Source: JAMXLO01 sp963818775 (lineage in GTDB: Bacteria; Pseudomonadota; Alphaproteobacteria; Acetobacterales; Acetobacteraceae). From it: 64,000 nt of DNA. The notes beneath the pieces were generated by a model that was not told the origin of the DNA, searched no databases, and saw only the letters and a list, made by a program, of their open reading frames with translations. Made by a program: the position numbers and the translations under genes. The DNA lies in assembly GCA_963818775.1 (NCBI GenBank), contig CAWFUF010000003.1, forward strand, positions 62,001 through 126,000, in the 5' to 3' direction. Positions 1 to 8,137 of the stretch are shown here, piece after piece; the stretch's first letter is position 1, and the number at the start of each line of letters is the position of its first letter.

Positions 1-136
1 ATAGGAGCTTAAGGTGGAACGTAGGGCGCGTGCGCACGTCCCGCGCCGAGGCTGGGCCGCCTATGCCGCCACGAGCAGGATCCCCGGGGTGTCCCCATCG
101 GCGCGGCCAAGGAATTGACCAACCTCGCGATGGCGG
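1..136. other. Window edge, no gene recognised
   Basis: No convincing coding sequence was recognised here on either strand. It follows the small lipoprotein gene on the minus strand and may hold the end or start of another phage-type gene cut by the window edge. Open frames exist but have no recognisable protein character. Confidence 0.3.
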
Positions 137-448
137 TCAGGTGGCCGTCTTGGCGGCGGCTTCGGCTGGTTCGGTCACTGGAGCACCCACGGGTATCACG
201 CTCGCCGGCACGCCGTTGATTGCTTTGCATGCCTCGACCACCGCGGGATGCACCAACAGGTCCACATTGGCGGCAGTGGTGCCCACCGGGCCGAGGGTGG
301 CCACGATCGGCTGCGCCACTGGCACAACCAAGCCGTCCACGTTGCAGGCCACCGTCAGCACCTGCCTGATCGTCGCCTGCTGTTCTGGCGTAACATTGCT
401 GCACGCGGGCAGGCAGGCGATCAATACCAGCGCATTGATGCGTCGCAT
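137..448 (-). CDS. Small phage-type lipoprotein
   Basis: The 103-residue product starts MRRINALVLIACLPACSN, a short lipoprotein signal with the presumed lipid-attachment Cys after LP-A. The rest is a small Ala/Val-rich domain with two further Cys residues and a low-complexity Ala/Pro tail. The open frame extends further upstream, but the start at 448 puts the signal peptide at the N-terminus. It lies 28 bases downstream of a holin-like gene on the same strand, the usual setting of phage lysis-cassette lipoproteins. The family and function are inferred mainly from this position. It could equally be an uncharacterised chromosomal lipoprotein. Confidence 0.55.
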   Translation of the reverse strand: MRRINALVLIACLPACSNVTPEQQATIRQVLTVACNVDGLVVPVAQPIVATLGPVGTTAANVDLLVHPAVVEACKAINGVPASVIPVGAPVTEPAEAAAKTAT

Positions 449-476
449 GGTGATGCCTCCAGGTTGTTGTTGGAAT

Positions 477-869
477 TCAGGCGGTCGGCGAGGCGTTGAT
501 CGACACGTTGGGATCAGCGGCAAGGAGTCCTCCGAACCGCGCCTCGACCATGTTCCGGACGTGCTCAGGCGTGACGCCGATCGCAATCAGGGCTTCTGGT
601 GTCGATGCGACAACGTGCTGCACGCCCTTGGCGATTGCGGCATCGCGGATCGCCACGTCGCGATAGCTGGCAGCGTGCGTGGCGATGTAACCGTAGGCGG
701 CCTGCGCGCCGGCATCTGCGGCGGTCTGGATCGCGGCGGACTGGGTCGCGGTGAGCCTGATGCGCAGATAGCGGCGCAGGAGCGGCGCAAGATAGGGCGC
801 CGCCCCACTCACTGTCGCCAGCGCAAGCGCGGCCAGCGCCTGCACCAGAGGTGTCAGGTCAATGTTCAT
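477..869 (-). CDS. Holin-like phage membrane protein
   Basis: The 130-residue product begins MNIDLTPLVQALAALALATV, giving one strong N-terminal membrane segment (about residues 7-30). A basic stretch (LLRRYLRIR) follows, then an Ala-rich amphipathic helical region and a C-terminal tail (TPEHVRNMVEARFGGL). One membrane helix followed by a long helical tail resembles the LLH-type phage holin superfamily, which makes membrane lesions so that an endolysin can reach the wall. GGAGAC lies 4 bases before the ATG at 869, which is why this start was taken rather than the longer frame to 965. No endolysin gene is visible, but it could lie left of the window. Confidence 0.55.
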   Translation of the reverse strand: MNIDLTPLVQALAALALATVSGAAPYLAPLLRRYLRIRLTATQSAAIQTAADAGAQAAYGYIATHAASYRDVAIRDAAIAKGVQHVVASTPEALIAIGVTPEHVRNMVEARFGGLLAADPNVSINASPTA

Positions 870-939
870 CGATGTCTCCGGGGGTGACGGGGAGGCGCTC
901 TGATCCGCAAGACAGAGTCCGCCTGTTGGCGTCCGTGAG

Positions 940-956
940 TTAGTATTAATAACTAA
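940..956. promoter_or_regulatory. AT-rich inverted repeat
   Basis: TTAGT and ACTAA arms flank a 7-base AT-only spacer in otherwise GC-rich DNA, about 70 bases upstream of the holin-like gene. It may be part of the promoter or operator of the phage-type genes. This rests on symmetry and base composition only. Confidence 0.3.
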
Positions 957-998
957 TCGTGTCAAGGAAATTTGTTCGATCGGTCAGCAGGACATGCT

Positions 999-1493
999 TC
1001 AGTGGCGGCGCTGCAACGGCGTCAAAGCGGCAAAGGGCTGCGCCTCGGGGTCGGCCGGCATGTCCGGCAATGCGGCGTCAGGTGCGCGTGGATACGGATC
1101 GAGTGCCAGCGCAAGTTGCTCCGCGGCGGCTTCCCCGAGGTCGAGAGTGCCATCGACAAAGGTGATTTCGTCGAGCGACTCGGGGTCGGGGGCGTCGGTT
1201 TCCTCACCGTCCGGAACGCAACGCACAGCGAAGCGCTCCTCGACAGCGTTGACGAAGTCATCCAGCGAAACAACACATGTTTGCATCAGCCGGGCGACGA
1301 GGTGGCCCCGCGCCAACAGCGTGCCGGCCGCTTCCCGGTCCAGATGGAACGTGCAGGTGAGCGCGAGCACCGCGGGCAGGCCCATGCGTTCGGCGAGCGC
1401 GGCGCATTCCGCGACTGTGGCTTCCACCGTGATATCCAGGCCGCCAGGCCCGACACGCTCGACCGCGATTGGCCGGTGCAGTTCCGGGATCAT
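999..1493 (-). CDS. DUF177 (YceD-like) protein
   Basis: This 164-residue acidic protein reads as a member of the DUF177/YceD family, whose E. coli member is needed for 23S rRNA accumulation. The N-terminal half (MIPELHRPI, TVEATVAECAALAERMGLP) and the central part with CTFHLDRE, a conserved Cys (MQTCVVSLDDF) and an acidic DGEETDAPDPE run fit the family. The ATG at 1493 overlaps the stop of the upstream chaperone gene (ATGCGATGA context), implying translational coupling. In many alphaproteobacteria this gene is followed by rpmF and plsX. Here phage-type genes follow instead. Confidence 0.8.
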   Translation of the reverse strand: MIPELHRPIAVERVGPGGLDITVEATVAECAALAERMGLPAVLALTCTFHLDREAAGTLLARGHLVARLMQTCVVSLDDFVNAVEERFAVRCVPDGEETDAPDPESLDEITFVDGTLDLGEAAAEQLALALDPYPRAPDAALPDMPADPEAQPFAALTPLQRRH

Positions 1494-2047
1494 CGCATTG
1501 CCTCCGTCGGCAGCAGGAATTGCGCCTGTCCCGATACCAGCGTCGCAAGTGGCTGCGTGGCAAGATGCGCCGCTTGCGCCGATACGATCCTGGCCAATGA
1601 CGCGGCCGCCCCGACTGGTGCAGCGGCACGCCAGACATTGCGCGCCAGTGCGGCCTCGAGCGCCACCCGATCGGCCGTCTGGATGGCCTCGGCATAGGCT
1701 TTGGCACGGCCGTGAAACGCCTCCCACATGGCCCGCATGCGTTTGCCGACGCTCAGGTCGCTCACTCCGATCTCGCGCAGGTTGTCGTCCATGTCGGTGA
1801 ACATGGCGTCGAACACCGCCTGCGCCAGGGCGGGCCCCGGCTCCGGCACGTCCTGCAGGCGATGGATCAGCAGGAAGGCGTGCAGCGCGACCAGATCGAA
1901 CCGTCCGTCCAGAGTGTCGGGCACGCCAAGTACACGATAGAACCAGGGCGTGCGTGCCGCGGCGACCGCAACACCATAGAGCGCGGTGCCGGCCTTTTGG
2001 TGCCGGTTGGCTCTGCGCAGACCCTTGAAGCCAAGCAGCCCTGACAC
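1490..2047 (-). CDS. Ubiquinol-cytochrome c chaperone family protein
   Basis: The product of 185 residues matches the bacterial relatives of mitochondrial Cbp3 (UPF0174/Ubiq_cyt_C_chap), assembly factors for the cytochrome bc1 complex. Recognisable stretches are ALYGVAVAAARTPWFYRVLGVPDTLDGRFDLVALHAFL (given here only as a landmark near residues 25-62 in short form: ALYG, DTLDGRFD), LRDIGVSDL-like LREIGVSDLSVGKRM and the helix WEAFHGRAKAYAEA. The GTG at 2047 was taken because GGAAGGAG lies about 11 bases upstream. The open frame to 2179 runs back into the bamE promoter. It is divergent from bamE and coupled to DUF177, the common alphaproteobacterial layout. Confidence 0.8.
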   Translation of the reverse strand: MSGLLGFKGLRRANRHQKAGTALYGVAVAAARTPWFYRVLGVPDTLDGRFDLVALHAFLLIHRLQDVPEPGPALAQAVFDAMFTDMDDNLREIGVSDLSVGKRMRAMWEAFHGRAKAYAEAIQTADRVALEAALARNVWRAAAPVGAAASLARIVSAQAAHLATQPLATLVSGQAQFLLPTEAMR

Positions 2048-2145
2048 GTTAGCGATCACTCCTTCCGCCGCTGATGCGTCGATTGACAAGCATCGAGCCG
2101 TCGTGACACCGAGGTGACATACCGCGGAGCGGAGGATACGCCCAG

Positions 2146-2652
2146 GTGAACAGAGACCATTCAGCGGCCTTGTTGCCATCGCTCGCGCTGCTTGCCTGCC
2201 TGCTGATCGGCGGCTGCAGCTTCTTCCAGGCTCAGTCGCAGCTTCGCGGCAACCACGTGGAGGCCGAGCAGCTCAAGGAGCTGACGCCTGGCACTTCGAC
2301 CCGGGCCGATGTCACAGCGCTGATCGGTTCGCCGACCGCGAGGGCCACCTTCGACGACAACACCTGGATCTATATCAGCGAGGTCACCCGACCCCGAATC
2401 GCGCGCGTCCAGGGCATCCTCAACCAGAACGTGACGGTTCTGAGCTTCAACGATCAGGGCGTGCTGCAGGATGTGAAGCAACTGAACAAGGACGACGCGA
2501 TACCGGTATCCGTCGTGGCGCGCACGACCCCGTCACCGGGCACCGAGGCGTCGTTCCTGCAACAGTTGTTCGGCAACATCGGCAAGTTCAACGCAATTGG
2601 CCAGACCCCGACCACCGGGCCAGCCGGCGGCGCGCCGACCCCGGCCTATTGA
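2146..2652 (+). CDS. bamE: Outer membrane assembly lipoprotein BamE
   Basis: The 168-residue SmpA/OmlA-family lipoprotein is a small accessory subunit of the BAM complex, which inserts beta-barrel proteins into the outer membrane. It has a lipoprotein signal (LLACLLIGGC, Cys24 as the lipidated residue). The BamE domain follows with ELTPGTSTRADVTALIGSPT, DDNTWIYISE and FNDQGVLQDV (about residues 40-115). The C-terminal extension of about 50 residues is Thr/Pro/Gly-rich. The start is GTG, with GGAGG about 10 bases upstream. The gene converges on the MFS gene, and the two coding ends overlap by 7 bases. Confidence 0.9.
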   Translation: MNRDHSAALLPSLALLACLLIGGCSFFQAQSQLRGNHVEAEQLKELTPGTSTRADVTALIGSPTARATFDDNTWIYISEVTRPRIARVQGILNQNVTVLSFNDQGVLQDVKQLNKDDAIPVSVVARTTPSPGTEASFLQQLFGNIGKFNAIGQTPTTGPAGGAPTPAY

Positions 2653-3824
2653 GCCGCCGCCGGCGCCAGACGCGCGCGGGCCGCCAAGTGCCAGATCACC
2701 AGCGCCGCCGCAATCACTGTCGGCGGCACGACCACGAGGTTCAGCGCCGCCCAGCCGCCGGTCGCCTCGATCGCGCCTGAGGCGAAGGCGGTGCAGGCCA
2801 CGGTGCCGAACACGATGAAGTCGTTGGTGGCCTGCACCCGCACCCGTTCGTGCAGATCATGCGCGGTCGCCAGCAGCGTGGTGCCCCCGACGAACATGAA
2901 GTTCCAGCCCACGCCCAACAGCATCAGGGCCACCATGAAGGTGGGGAGGAGCGGCGGAAACAGCAAATTGGTGGCAACGCAAAGCGAGGTCAGCACAGCG
3001 CCGATGCAGACGATGGGATGCGCGCCGAAGCGATGAATCAGACGTCCGGTCACGAAGCCCGGCAAGAACATGGCGATCGAGTGCGCGCGGATCACATCGG
3101 CGCTGGCGTTCACCCCGAAACCGCAGAACAGCATCTGCAGCGGTGTCGAGGCCATGATCAGATTCATCGTGCCATAACCGACCATGCTGCAGACCACTGC
3201 GGTCAGGAAGCTCGGGCGCGCGATGATGGTGCGGAGCGGCACCGGCTCGCTGACCTGCCGCATCGCGGGCGGCAGCTCGATGAACAGCAGCAGCATGGCA
3301 CTGATGAGCGGCAGGACGGTCAGGCAGAGATAGGTGCCGAGGAACATCAGCGGCGGCAGCAGCATGTTGCTGCGTTTGACGATCTCGGGGCCGATGATCG
3401 CGGCGAGCACACCGCCGGCCATGACCAGCGCGATGGCGCGGGCACGCGCTTCGGCAGCCGCCACCTCGGCCGCAGCGAAGCGCAGGTGCTGGGCGATGCC
3501 GAAGCCCAGGCCGGCAAAGACGGCGCCGATGCAGTAGACCTGGAAGTTCTGCGTCCAGACACCGAGCGCGAATGTGAGGCTGCCGAGCAGCGAGCCGACG
3601 CAACCGAGCCAGAAGCCAGGCTTGCGGCCCAGGCGGGCGAACACAATGCCGGCCGGGATCGATGCAGTCATGGTTGCCGTCATCTGGATCGCCATCGGCA
3701 GCGTGTTGAGCGACTTATCCACCGCGAGCGCGTGGCCGATCAGTGCGCTCATCACGGTCTGCCCGGACATCACGGCGTTCATCAGAGCCTGGCAGCAGAA
3801 CAACAGCCAAACGTTGCGATTCAT
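2646..3824 (-). CDS. MFS transporter
   Basis: The product has 392 residues, almost entirely hydrophobic, with about 12 predicted membrane helices in two halves. A loop FARLGRKPGF between helices 2 and 3 resembles the major facilitator motif A, with a second basic loop (GRLIHRFGAHPI) at the matching place in the C-terminal half. It is presumably an inner-membrane proton-coupled exporter, and the substrate cannot be told. The ATG at 3824 is preceded by AT-rich DNA and no strong ribosome site. It stands alone, back to back with the sensor kinase region and tail to tail with bamE. Confidence 0.8.
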   Translation of the reverse strand: MNRNVWLLFCCQALMNAVMSGQTVMSALIGHALAVDKSLNTLPMAIQMTATMTASIPAGIVFARLGRKPGFWLGCVGSLLGSLTFALGVWTQNFQVYCIGAVFAGLGFGIAQHLRFAAAEVAAAEARARAIALVMAGGVLAAIIGPEIVKRSNMLLPPLMFLGTYLCLTVLPLISAMLLLFIELPPAMRQVSEPVPLRTIIARPSFLTAVVCSMVGYGTMNLIMASTPLQMLFCGFGVNASADVIRAHSIAMFLPGFVTGRLIHRFGAHPIVCIGAVLTSLCVATNLLFPPLLPTFMVALMLLGVGWNFMFVGGTTLLATAHDLHERVRVQATNDFIVFGTVACTAFASGAIEATGGWAALNLVVVPPTVIAAALVIWHLAARARLAPAAAQ

Positions 3825-4187
3825 CGAATTATGTTAACCATATCAACCATTTGCTGGCCTGGCCCAGTCTTACCCGTCGGGTAACAAGCGGATGCGCAGA
3901 CGTATCGGCCGCATTGAAGCAAGCACGACGCAACGGGGAAAGTCGCCGTTCATCGCACTGCTGCCCGGCGGGAGCATGGCTATCATGCGATGACCTCGCC
4001 AAATCCCCCGGAAATGAATTTCCTCCCTGTGCCAGAATTATACCGCAACCGACCGGAATGTCGTTATCGTAAGGGCTGTTGAATCAACGGTGGGCGCCCC
4101 GCGCGCGCTCATTTCCCGCAATTTGGTGATCGAGGGTGTCGTAATGGAAAGACAACGGACAGGGCTTATCGAGGAGGGGAACAAACG
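3825..4187. other. Intergenic region upstream of sensor kinase
   Basis: This 363-base region separates the divergent MFS and histidine kinase genes. No gene was recognised. It has a markedly AT-rich edge next to the MFS start and an inverted repeat at 4010-4023. Promoters for both genes presumably lie here, but none could be defined with confidence. Confidence 0.4.
4010..4023. promoter_or_regulatory. Perfect inverted repeat GGAAAT-N2-ATTTCC
   Basis: A perfect 6-base palindrome with a 2-base spacer lies about 165 bases before the start of the sensor kinase gene. It could be an operator for a dimeric regulator. This is seen in the sequence only, with no known consensus matched. Confidence 0.3.
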
Positions 4188-6191
4188 GTGAGCGAACCGT
4201 TAACATCGTCCGCGTACGAATCTGCGCTGCTCGCCAAGGCAGTCGCTGATTACGCTCTCTTCATGCTTGATCCAGAGGGGGGCGTCAGGAGCTGGAGCCC
4301 TGGTGCCGAGCGCATCAAGGGCTATGCGGCGGCAGAGATCATTGGCCAGCATTTCTCGCGTTTCTTTACAGATGCGGATCGCCAGGCAGGCGAGCCCCAA
4401 CGTGCCCTCGCGATTGCCGCCGAGCGCGGGAGGTATGAAGGGGAATGCTTGATCGTGCGCAACGATGGTTCGACCTTCTGGGCGAGCCTCGTCGTCGAGC
4501 CAATCAGGGACGAGACTGGACAGCTTATCGGCTATGCCAACATCGGGCGGGACATCACTCAGCGAAAGCTTGTTGAAGAGCGACTACTGGGCGAGCAGGC
4601 GAAGTACCGGGCAATCATCGAGACGGCGGTCGATGGCATCGCGGTGATCGACGAGCGCGGGATAGTTCAGGCGTTCAACCGCGCCGCCGAGATGATCTTT
4701 GGCTATGCCGCTGACGAGGTCATCGGCCACAACGTCAGTCACCTCATGCCGGAGCCGGACCGTAGTCAGCATGACGGGTATATCGCCAATTTCCGACGAA
4801 CCGGCGAGGCAAAGGTTATCGGCGTTCGCCGCGAGGTAACGGGCCAGCGCAAGGACGGCTCGGTCTTCCCTCTCGATCTCTCCATTGCCGAATGGCACGC
4901 CGGCGAGCAACGCTATTTTACCGGCATAATCCAGGATATTACGGCGCGCAAAGAAGCCGAAAAGAATATGAAGCAAACGATGGAGATGCTCCATCGGGCG
5001 CAGAAGATGGAGGCGGTGGGCCGGATCACTGGCGGCGTCGCACATGATTTCAATAATATCCTGCAGGTCATGATCGGCAGCCTGGACCTGGCCGATGCGC
5101 TCACCGGCGGCGACGAGGAACTGCGACGTCTCCTCTCGGCTGTCCGGCGCGGCGCTGTGCGAGCGGAGCGTGTGACCCAACAGCTTCTCGCATTCTCACG
5201 GCAGCAACCGCTGCATCCGGAAGAGGTCAATTTGTCGGTCCACATGCGCGAGGCCGTTGATCTTTTCGCTCGAACGCTGCGTGGCGACATTTACGTCGAA
5301 GTCGATCTCCCCGGCGATCTCTGGCCGATCATGATCGATGCAAGCCAACTTGATCTCGCTGTGCTCAACATCGCAGTCAATGCGAGAGACGCTATGCCGA
5401 ACGGCGGCACGTTCAAGATATCGGCGCGCAACGCGACCTACCAGGGCTTGACGCTTGAACAGGGCAATCATGGCCTCGATGGCAGCTACGTCGTAATGAC
5501 CTTGTCCGACACCGGTGAGGGGATCGCCCCGGACGTACTCCCTCATGTGTTCGAGCCGTTCTTCACCACAAAGGACGTTGGAAAGGGAACAGGACTTGGA
5601 TTGAGCCAGGTCTACGGCTTCGCTCTACAATCAGGCGGCGTCGCGACCGCCACCAGCAACGTCGGCCAGGGCACAAGCTTAACCCTCTATCTTCCGGCAC
5701 TCGATCACACGGCACATGTGGGGGCGCCAGATAAGACCGCCGGGACAGCATCTACCAAAGGCACTGTACTCGTCGTCGAAGACGATGCCGATGTCGCAGA
5801 ACTCGCGACGAAGGTATTGAAGGATGCCGGTTATGCCGTCGCACAGGCCGAGCACGCGCCCGCCGCCCTCACTGCACTTGCCTCCGGGGCACCTATCGAT
5901 CTCGTCTTCTCCGACATCGTCCTGCCCCATGGCATGAGCGGGATCACGTTCGCGCACGAGGTACAAATGCTCTATCCAAGGCTGCCGGTGTTGCTGACGA
6001 CTGGCTATGCGGAGGCGCTGGCCAATGCGGAGGTTGAGGGTCTGACCATCCTGCGGAAGCCATACCCTCGCCAAGACCTCCTCGGGGTCATCGATAGCAT
6101 GCTGCGCGGCCGCAATGCGTCGTCACCGCCAGCGCCTGCACGCCGCTTTGGCATGGTCTCAGAAGTGGCTCCAGCCACCGCGGTCGAGTGA
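4188..6191 (+). CDS. PAS-PAS hybrid histidine kinase, FixL-like haem PAS
   Basis: This 667-residue soluble hybrid sensor kinase has no membrane segment. PAS1 spans about residues 15-130. PAS2 (about 138-255) closely follows the FixL haem PAS: it has LMPEPDRSQHDGYI, with His195 at the haem-ligand position of Bradyrhizobium FixL His200, and VTGQRKDGSVFPLDLS after Arg215, the equivalent of FixL Arg220. The dimerisation domain has the H-box VAHDFNNIL (His286). The ATPase domain shows NIAVNARDAMPNGG, DTGEGI and GKGTGLGL. A C-terminal receiver has Asp576 in VFSDIVLP and the conserved Lys in ILRKPYP. It may sense O2, NO or CO and pass phosphate to its own receiver. The start is GTG with GAGGAGGGG just upstream. 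No cognate response regulator is adjacent. Confidence 0.88.
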   Translation: MSEPLTSSAYESALLAKAVADYALFMLDPEGGVRSWSPGAERIKGYAAAEIIGQHFSRFFTDADRQAGEPQRALAIAAERGRYEGECLIVRNDGSTFWASLVVEPIRDETGQLIGYANIGRDITQRKLVEERLLGEQAKYRAIIETAVDGIAVIDERGIVQAFNRAAEMIFGYAADEVIGHNVSHLMPEPDRSQHDGYIANFRRTGEAKVIGVRREVTGQRKDGSVFPLDLSIAEWHAGEQRYFTGIIQDITARKEAEKNMKQTMEMLHRAQKMEAVGRITGGVAHDFNNILQVMIGSLDLADALTGGDEELRRLLSAVRRGAVRAERVTQQLLAFSRQQPLHPEEVNLSVHMREAVDLFARTLRGDIYVEVDLPGDLWPIMIDASQLDLAVLNIAVNARDAMPNGGTFKISARNATYQGLTLEQGNHGLDGSYVVMTLSDTGEGIAPDVLPHVFEPFFTTKDVGKGTGLGLSQVYGFALQSGGVATATSNVGQGTSLTLYLPALDHTAHVGAPDKTAGTASTKGTVLVVEDDADVAELATKVLKDAGYAVAQAEHAPAALTALASGAPIDLVFSDIVLPHGMSGITFAHEVQMLYPRLPVLLTTGYAEALANAEVEGLTILRKPYPRQDLLGVIDSMLRGRNASSPPAPARRFGMVSEVAPATAVE

Positions 6192-7115
6192 CATAGGCTC
6201 CCCGTCAGTCCCCCGGACCACGACCTCGGGCGGCCCTGACCGGAAGGCGCCGATGCGCGTCAAAGCCACGCGTGCGGCTCTGGCGGCCTCGTGCAGCGCT
6301 GCCTCGCGCGCCGAGGGGACGGCCAGCAGCAACTCGTAGTCGTCACCCCCGGTCAGGCACGCGGTCAGCCATTCCGGGCCTGCTGCGCGGGCCGGGTTGG
6401 ATAGCGGCACCTTTGACGCCTCGATCTCGCCGGCAACATTGTTGGCGCGGCAGATGTGGCCGAGGTCCTGCACCAGCCCGTCCGAGATATCCATGCCGGC
6501 AGACGCGACGCCGGCGATCGCCAGTCCGACGCGCGGTTGCGGCAGGCGGTAGCGCCACAACAGGTGGCCGGTCGGGTCCGCGAGCCTGCCGCGCGCCACC
6601 GCAAGACCGAGTGCGCCATCACCGATCGTGCCGGTGACCCATATGCCATCACCCGGCGTGGCGCCGGCTCGACGCACCGCCTGGCCGGGTGCCACGTGGC
6701 CCACGATCGTCAGCGACAGCGAGATCGGACCAGGCGTCGAGGTGGTGTCGCCGCCGAGCAGCGTGATGCCGTACTGTTGCTGGTCCTGTTTCAGGCCGGC
6801 GCAAAAGCCTGCGAACCAGGAGTCCGGTGTGTCGCGCGGTGCGGAGACCGTCATCAGATAGCCAATGGGCGTCGCACCTTTTGCCGCGAGGTCGGACAGG
6901 TTCACACGCAGCAGCTTGCGACCGATCAGTTCGGGCGGGTCGTCATGCAGAAAGTGGACGCCGGCGACCATGGCGTCGCAGGTCAGCACCAGTTCGCGAC
7001 CGGGCGGCGGCGCCAGTACCGCAGCATCGTCCTGCAGGTCCAGCGCGCCCGGTCCGGCAAGCGGCCGAAAATGCCGAGCGATCAGCGCGAATTCCGCGGG
7101 AAGTTCGCTGGCCAC
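6159..7115 (-). CDS. thiL: Thiamine-monophosphate kinase ThiL
   Basis: ThiL (318 residues) phosphorylates thiamine monophosphate with ATP to make the cofactor thiamine diphosphate in the cytoplasm. The AIR synthase-like fold is clear: DDAAVLAPPPGRELVLTCD at the N-terminus binds metal and ATP, then VNLSDLAAKGATP, LLGGDTTSTPGPI, GAGMDISDGLVQDL-like GMDISDGLVQDLGHIC and GGDDYELL in the C-terminal half. The start is GTG. It lies 3 bases after the DUF2237 gene, so the two are probably cotranscribed. Its 3' end overlaps the 3' end of the convergent kinase gene by 33 bases. The usual nusB-ribH neighbours are absent. Confidence 0.93.
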   Translation of the reverse strand: MASELPAEFALIARHFRPLAGPGALDLQDDAAVLAPPPGRELVLTCDAMVAGVHFLHDDPPELIGRKLLRVNLSDLAAKGATPIGYLMTVSAPRDTPDSWFAGFCAGLKQDQQQYGITLLGGDTTSTPGPISLSLTIVGHVAPGQAVRRAGATPGDGIWVTGTIGDGALGLAVARGRLADPTGHLLWRYRLPQPRVGLAIAGVASAGMDISDGLVQDLGHICRANNVAGEIEASKVPLSNPARAAGPEWLTACLTGGDDYELLLAVPSAREAALHEAARAARVALTRIGAFRSGPPEVVVRGTDGEPMSLDRGGWSHF

Positions 7116-7118
7116 GCC

Positions 7119-7523
7119 TCAGGCCAGGTCGACGGCGTATTTCTTCAGGTCGGCCAGGCTGCAGTGCTCCAACGCGCCCTCCTGCGTGGCACGCAGCACG
7201 ACGCGCGGTGCGGAACCCGCGTCCAGCGCCTCCTGCCAGCGCGGGGCGCACAGGCACCAGCGATCGCCAGGTTGCAGGCCCGAGAAGCCAAATTCGGGAT
7301 GCGGCGTCGAGAGGTCGTTGCCCGAAGCCTTGCTGAATGCCAGGAACTCCGCGGTCATCACCGCGCAAACGGTGTGGCTGCCGAAATCCTCGGCGCTCGT
7401 GTCGCAACAGCCATTGCGGAAGAAGCCGGTCATCGGCTTGATCGAACAGATGTCGAGGACACCACCCATCACGTTGCGGGATGGACGGCGGCCGGGTTGG
7501 CGCGAAGTTTCATCGAATGGCAT
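7119..7523 (-). CDS. DUF2237 family protein
   Basis: The 134-residue product belongs to the DUF2237 (COG3651) family. Strongly conserved blocks are TGFFRNGCCDTSAEDFGSHT, CAVMTAEFLAFSKASGNDL, PEFGFSGLQPGDRWCLCA and RWQEALDAG. Its Cys-rich character (GCC, WCLC) suggests metal binding or redox behaviour, but no activity is established for the family. The start at 7523 has AAGGAGG about 6 bases upstream. It sits just before thiL on the same strand. Confidence 0.85.
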   Translation of the reverse strand: MPFDETSRQPGRRPSRNVMGGVLDICSIKPMTGFFRNGCCDTSAEDFGSHTVCAVMTAEFLAFSKASGNDLSTPHPEFGFSGLQPGDRWCLCAPRWQEALDAGSAPRVVLRATQEGALEHCSLADLKKYAVDLA

Positions 7524-7594
7524 GGCTTGCCTCCTTGCCGGGAGTGCGTTGACGAAGTTTACCCCAGGTCGTCGCCGCGCGGCACTCCCCCGAT

Positions 7595-8137
7595 TCAGAA
7601 TCCCGCGCCCGGTTGCGCCAGATATGCGAGCTCATCCGGCGTGCTCGTACGCCCGAGCGCCGCGTTGCGATGCGGGAAGCGTCCGAATCGGCGGATCACA
7701 TCGCGATGCCCCGCGGCATAGCGGGTCATTTCCTCGCCCAGCGTCGTGAACAGGCGCACGGATTCGTCCTGGTCGGTGAGAACTTCCGAGTGCTCGAATG
7801 GCAGATATACGAACATCCGCTCGACCTCGCCAAGCATCCGATCGATGCCGCGTGTGAGCGCGGCGCGGGCGATCTCGCGCGCCTTGGCATCGGCCGCGAA
7901 CGCCTCTGGCGAATTGCGGTGGAGATTGCGCGAGAACTGGTCGAGCAGGAGGATCAGTGCCAGAGCGCCGTGAGGTGTCTCCGCCCAGTGGTCGAACGCG
8001 CCTTCCCTGGCATCGCGCAATCCGTCAGCGAAGCGCGTGCAGGCTGCGTCGAATTCGGCGGTTTTCTCGAACCACTCCTTGCGATGACCGGCGGGATCAC
8101 CCGCGAACCAGAAATCCAGCACTTCGCCGGGTGTCAT
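7595..8137 (-). CDS. DUF924 family protein
   Basis: This DUF924 (COG3803) family protein has 180 residues: MTPGEVLDFWFAGDP at the start, then WFEKTAEFD, LILLLDQFSRNLHRNSPEAF, FVYLPFEHSE and RRFGRFPHRNAALGR. The fold is expected to be all-helical, TPR-like. No biochemical role is established. The ATG at 8137 overlaps the stop of the upstream oxidoreductase gene (ATGA), so it is the translationally coupled last gene of that unit. The longer open frame to 8215 is therefore not used. Confidence 0.85.
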   Translation of the reverse strand: MTPGEVLDFWFAGDPAGHRKEWFEKTAEFDAACTRFADGLRDAREGAFDHWAETPHGALALILLLDQFSRNLHRNSPEAFAADAKAREIARAALTRGIDRMLGEVERMFVYLPFEHSEVLTDQDESVRLFTTLGEEMTRYAAGHRDVIRRFGRFPHRNAALGRTSTPDELAYLAQPGAGF

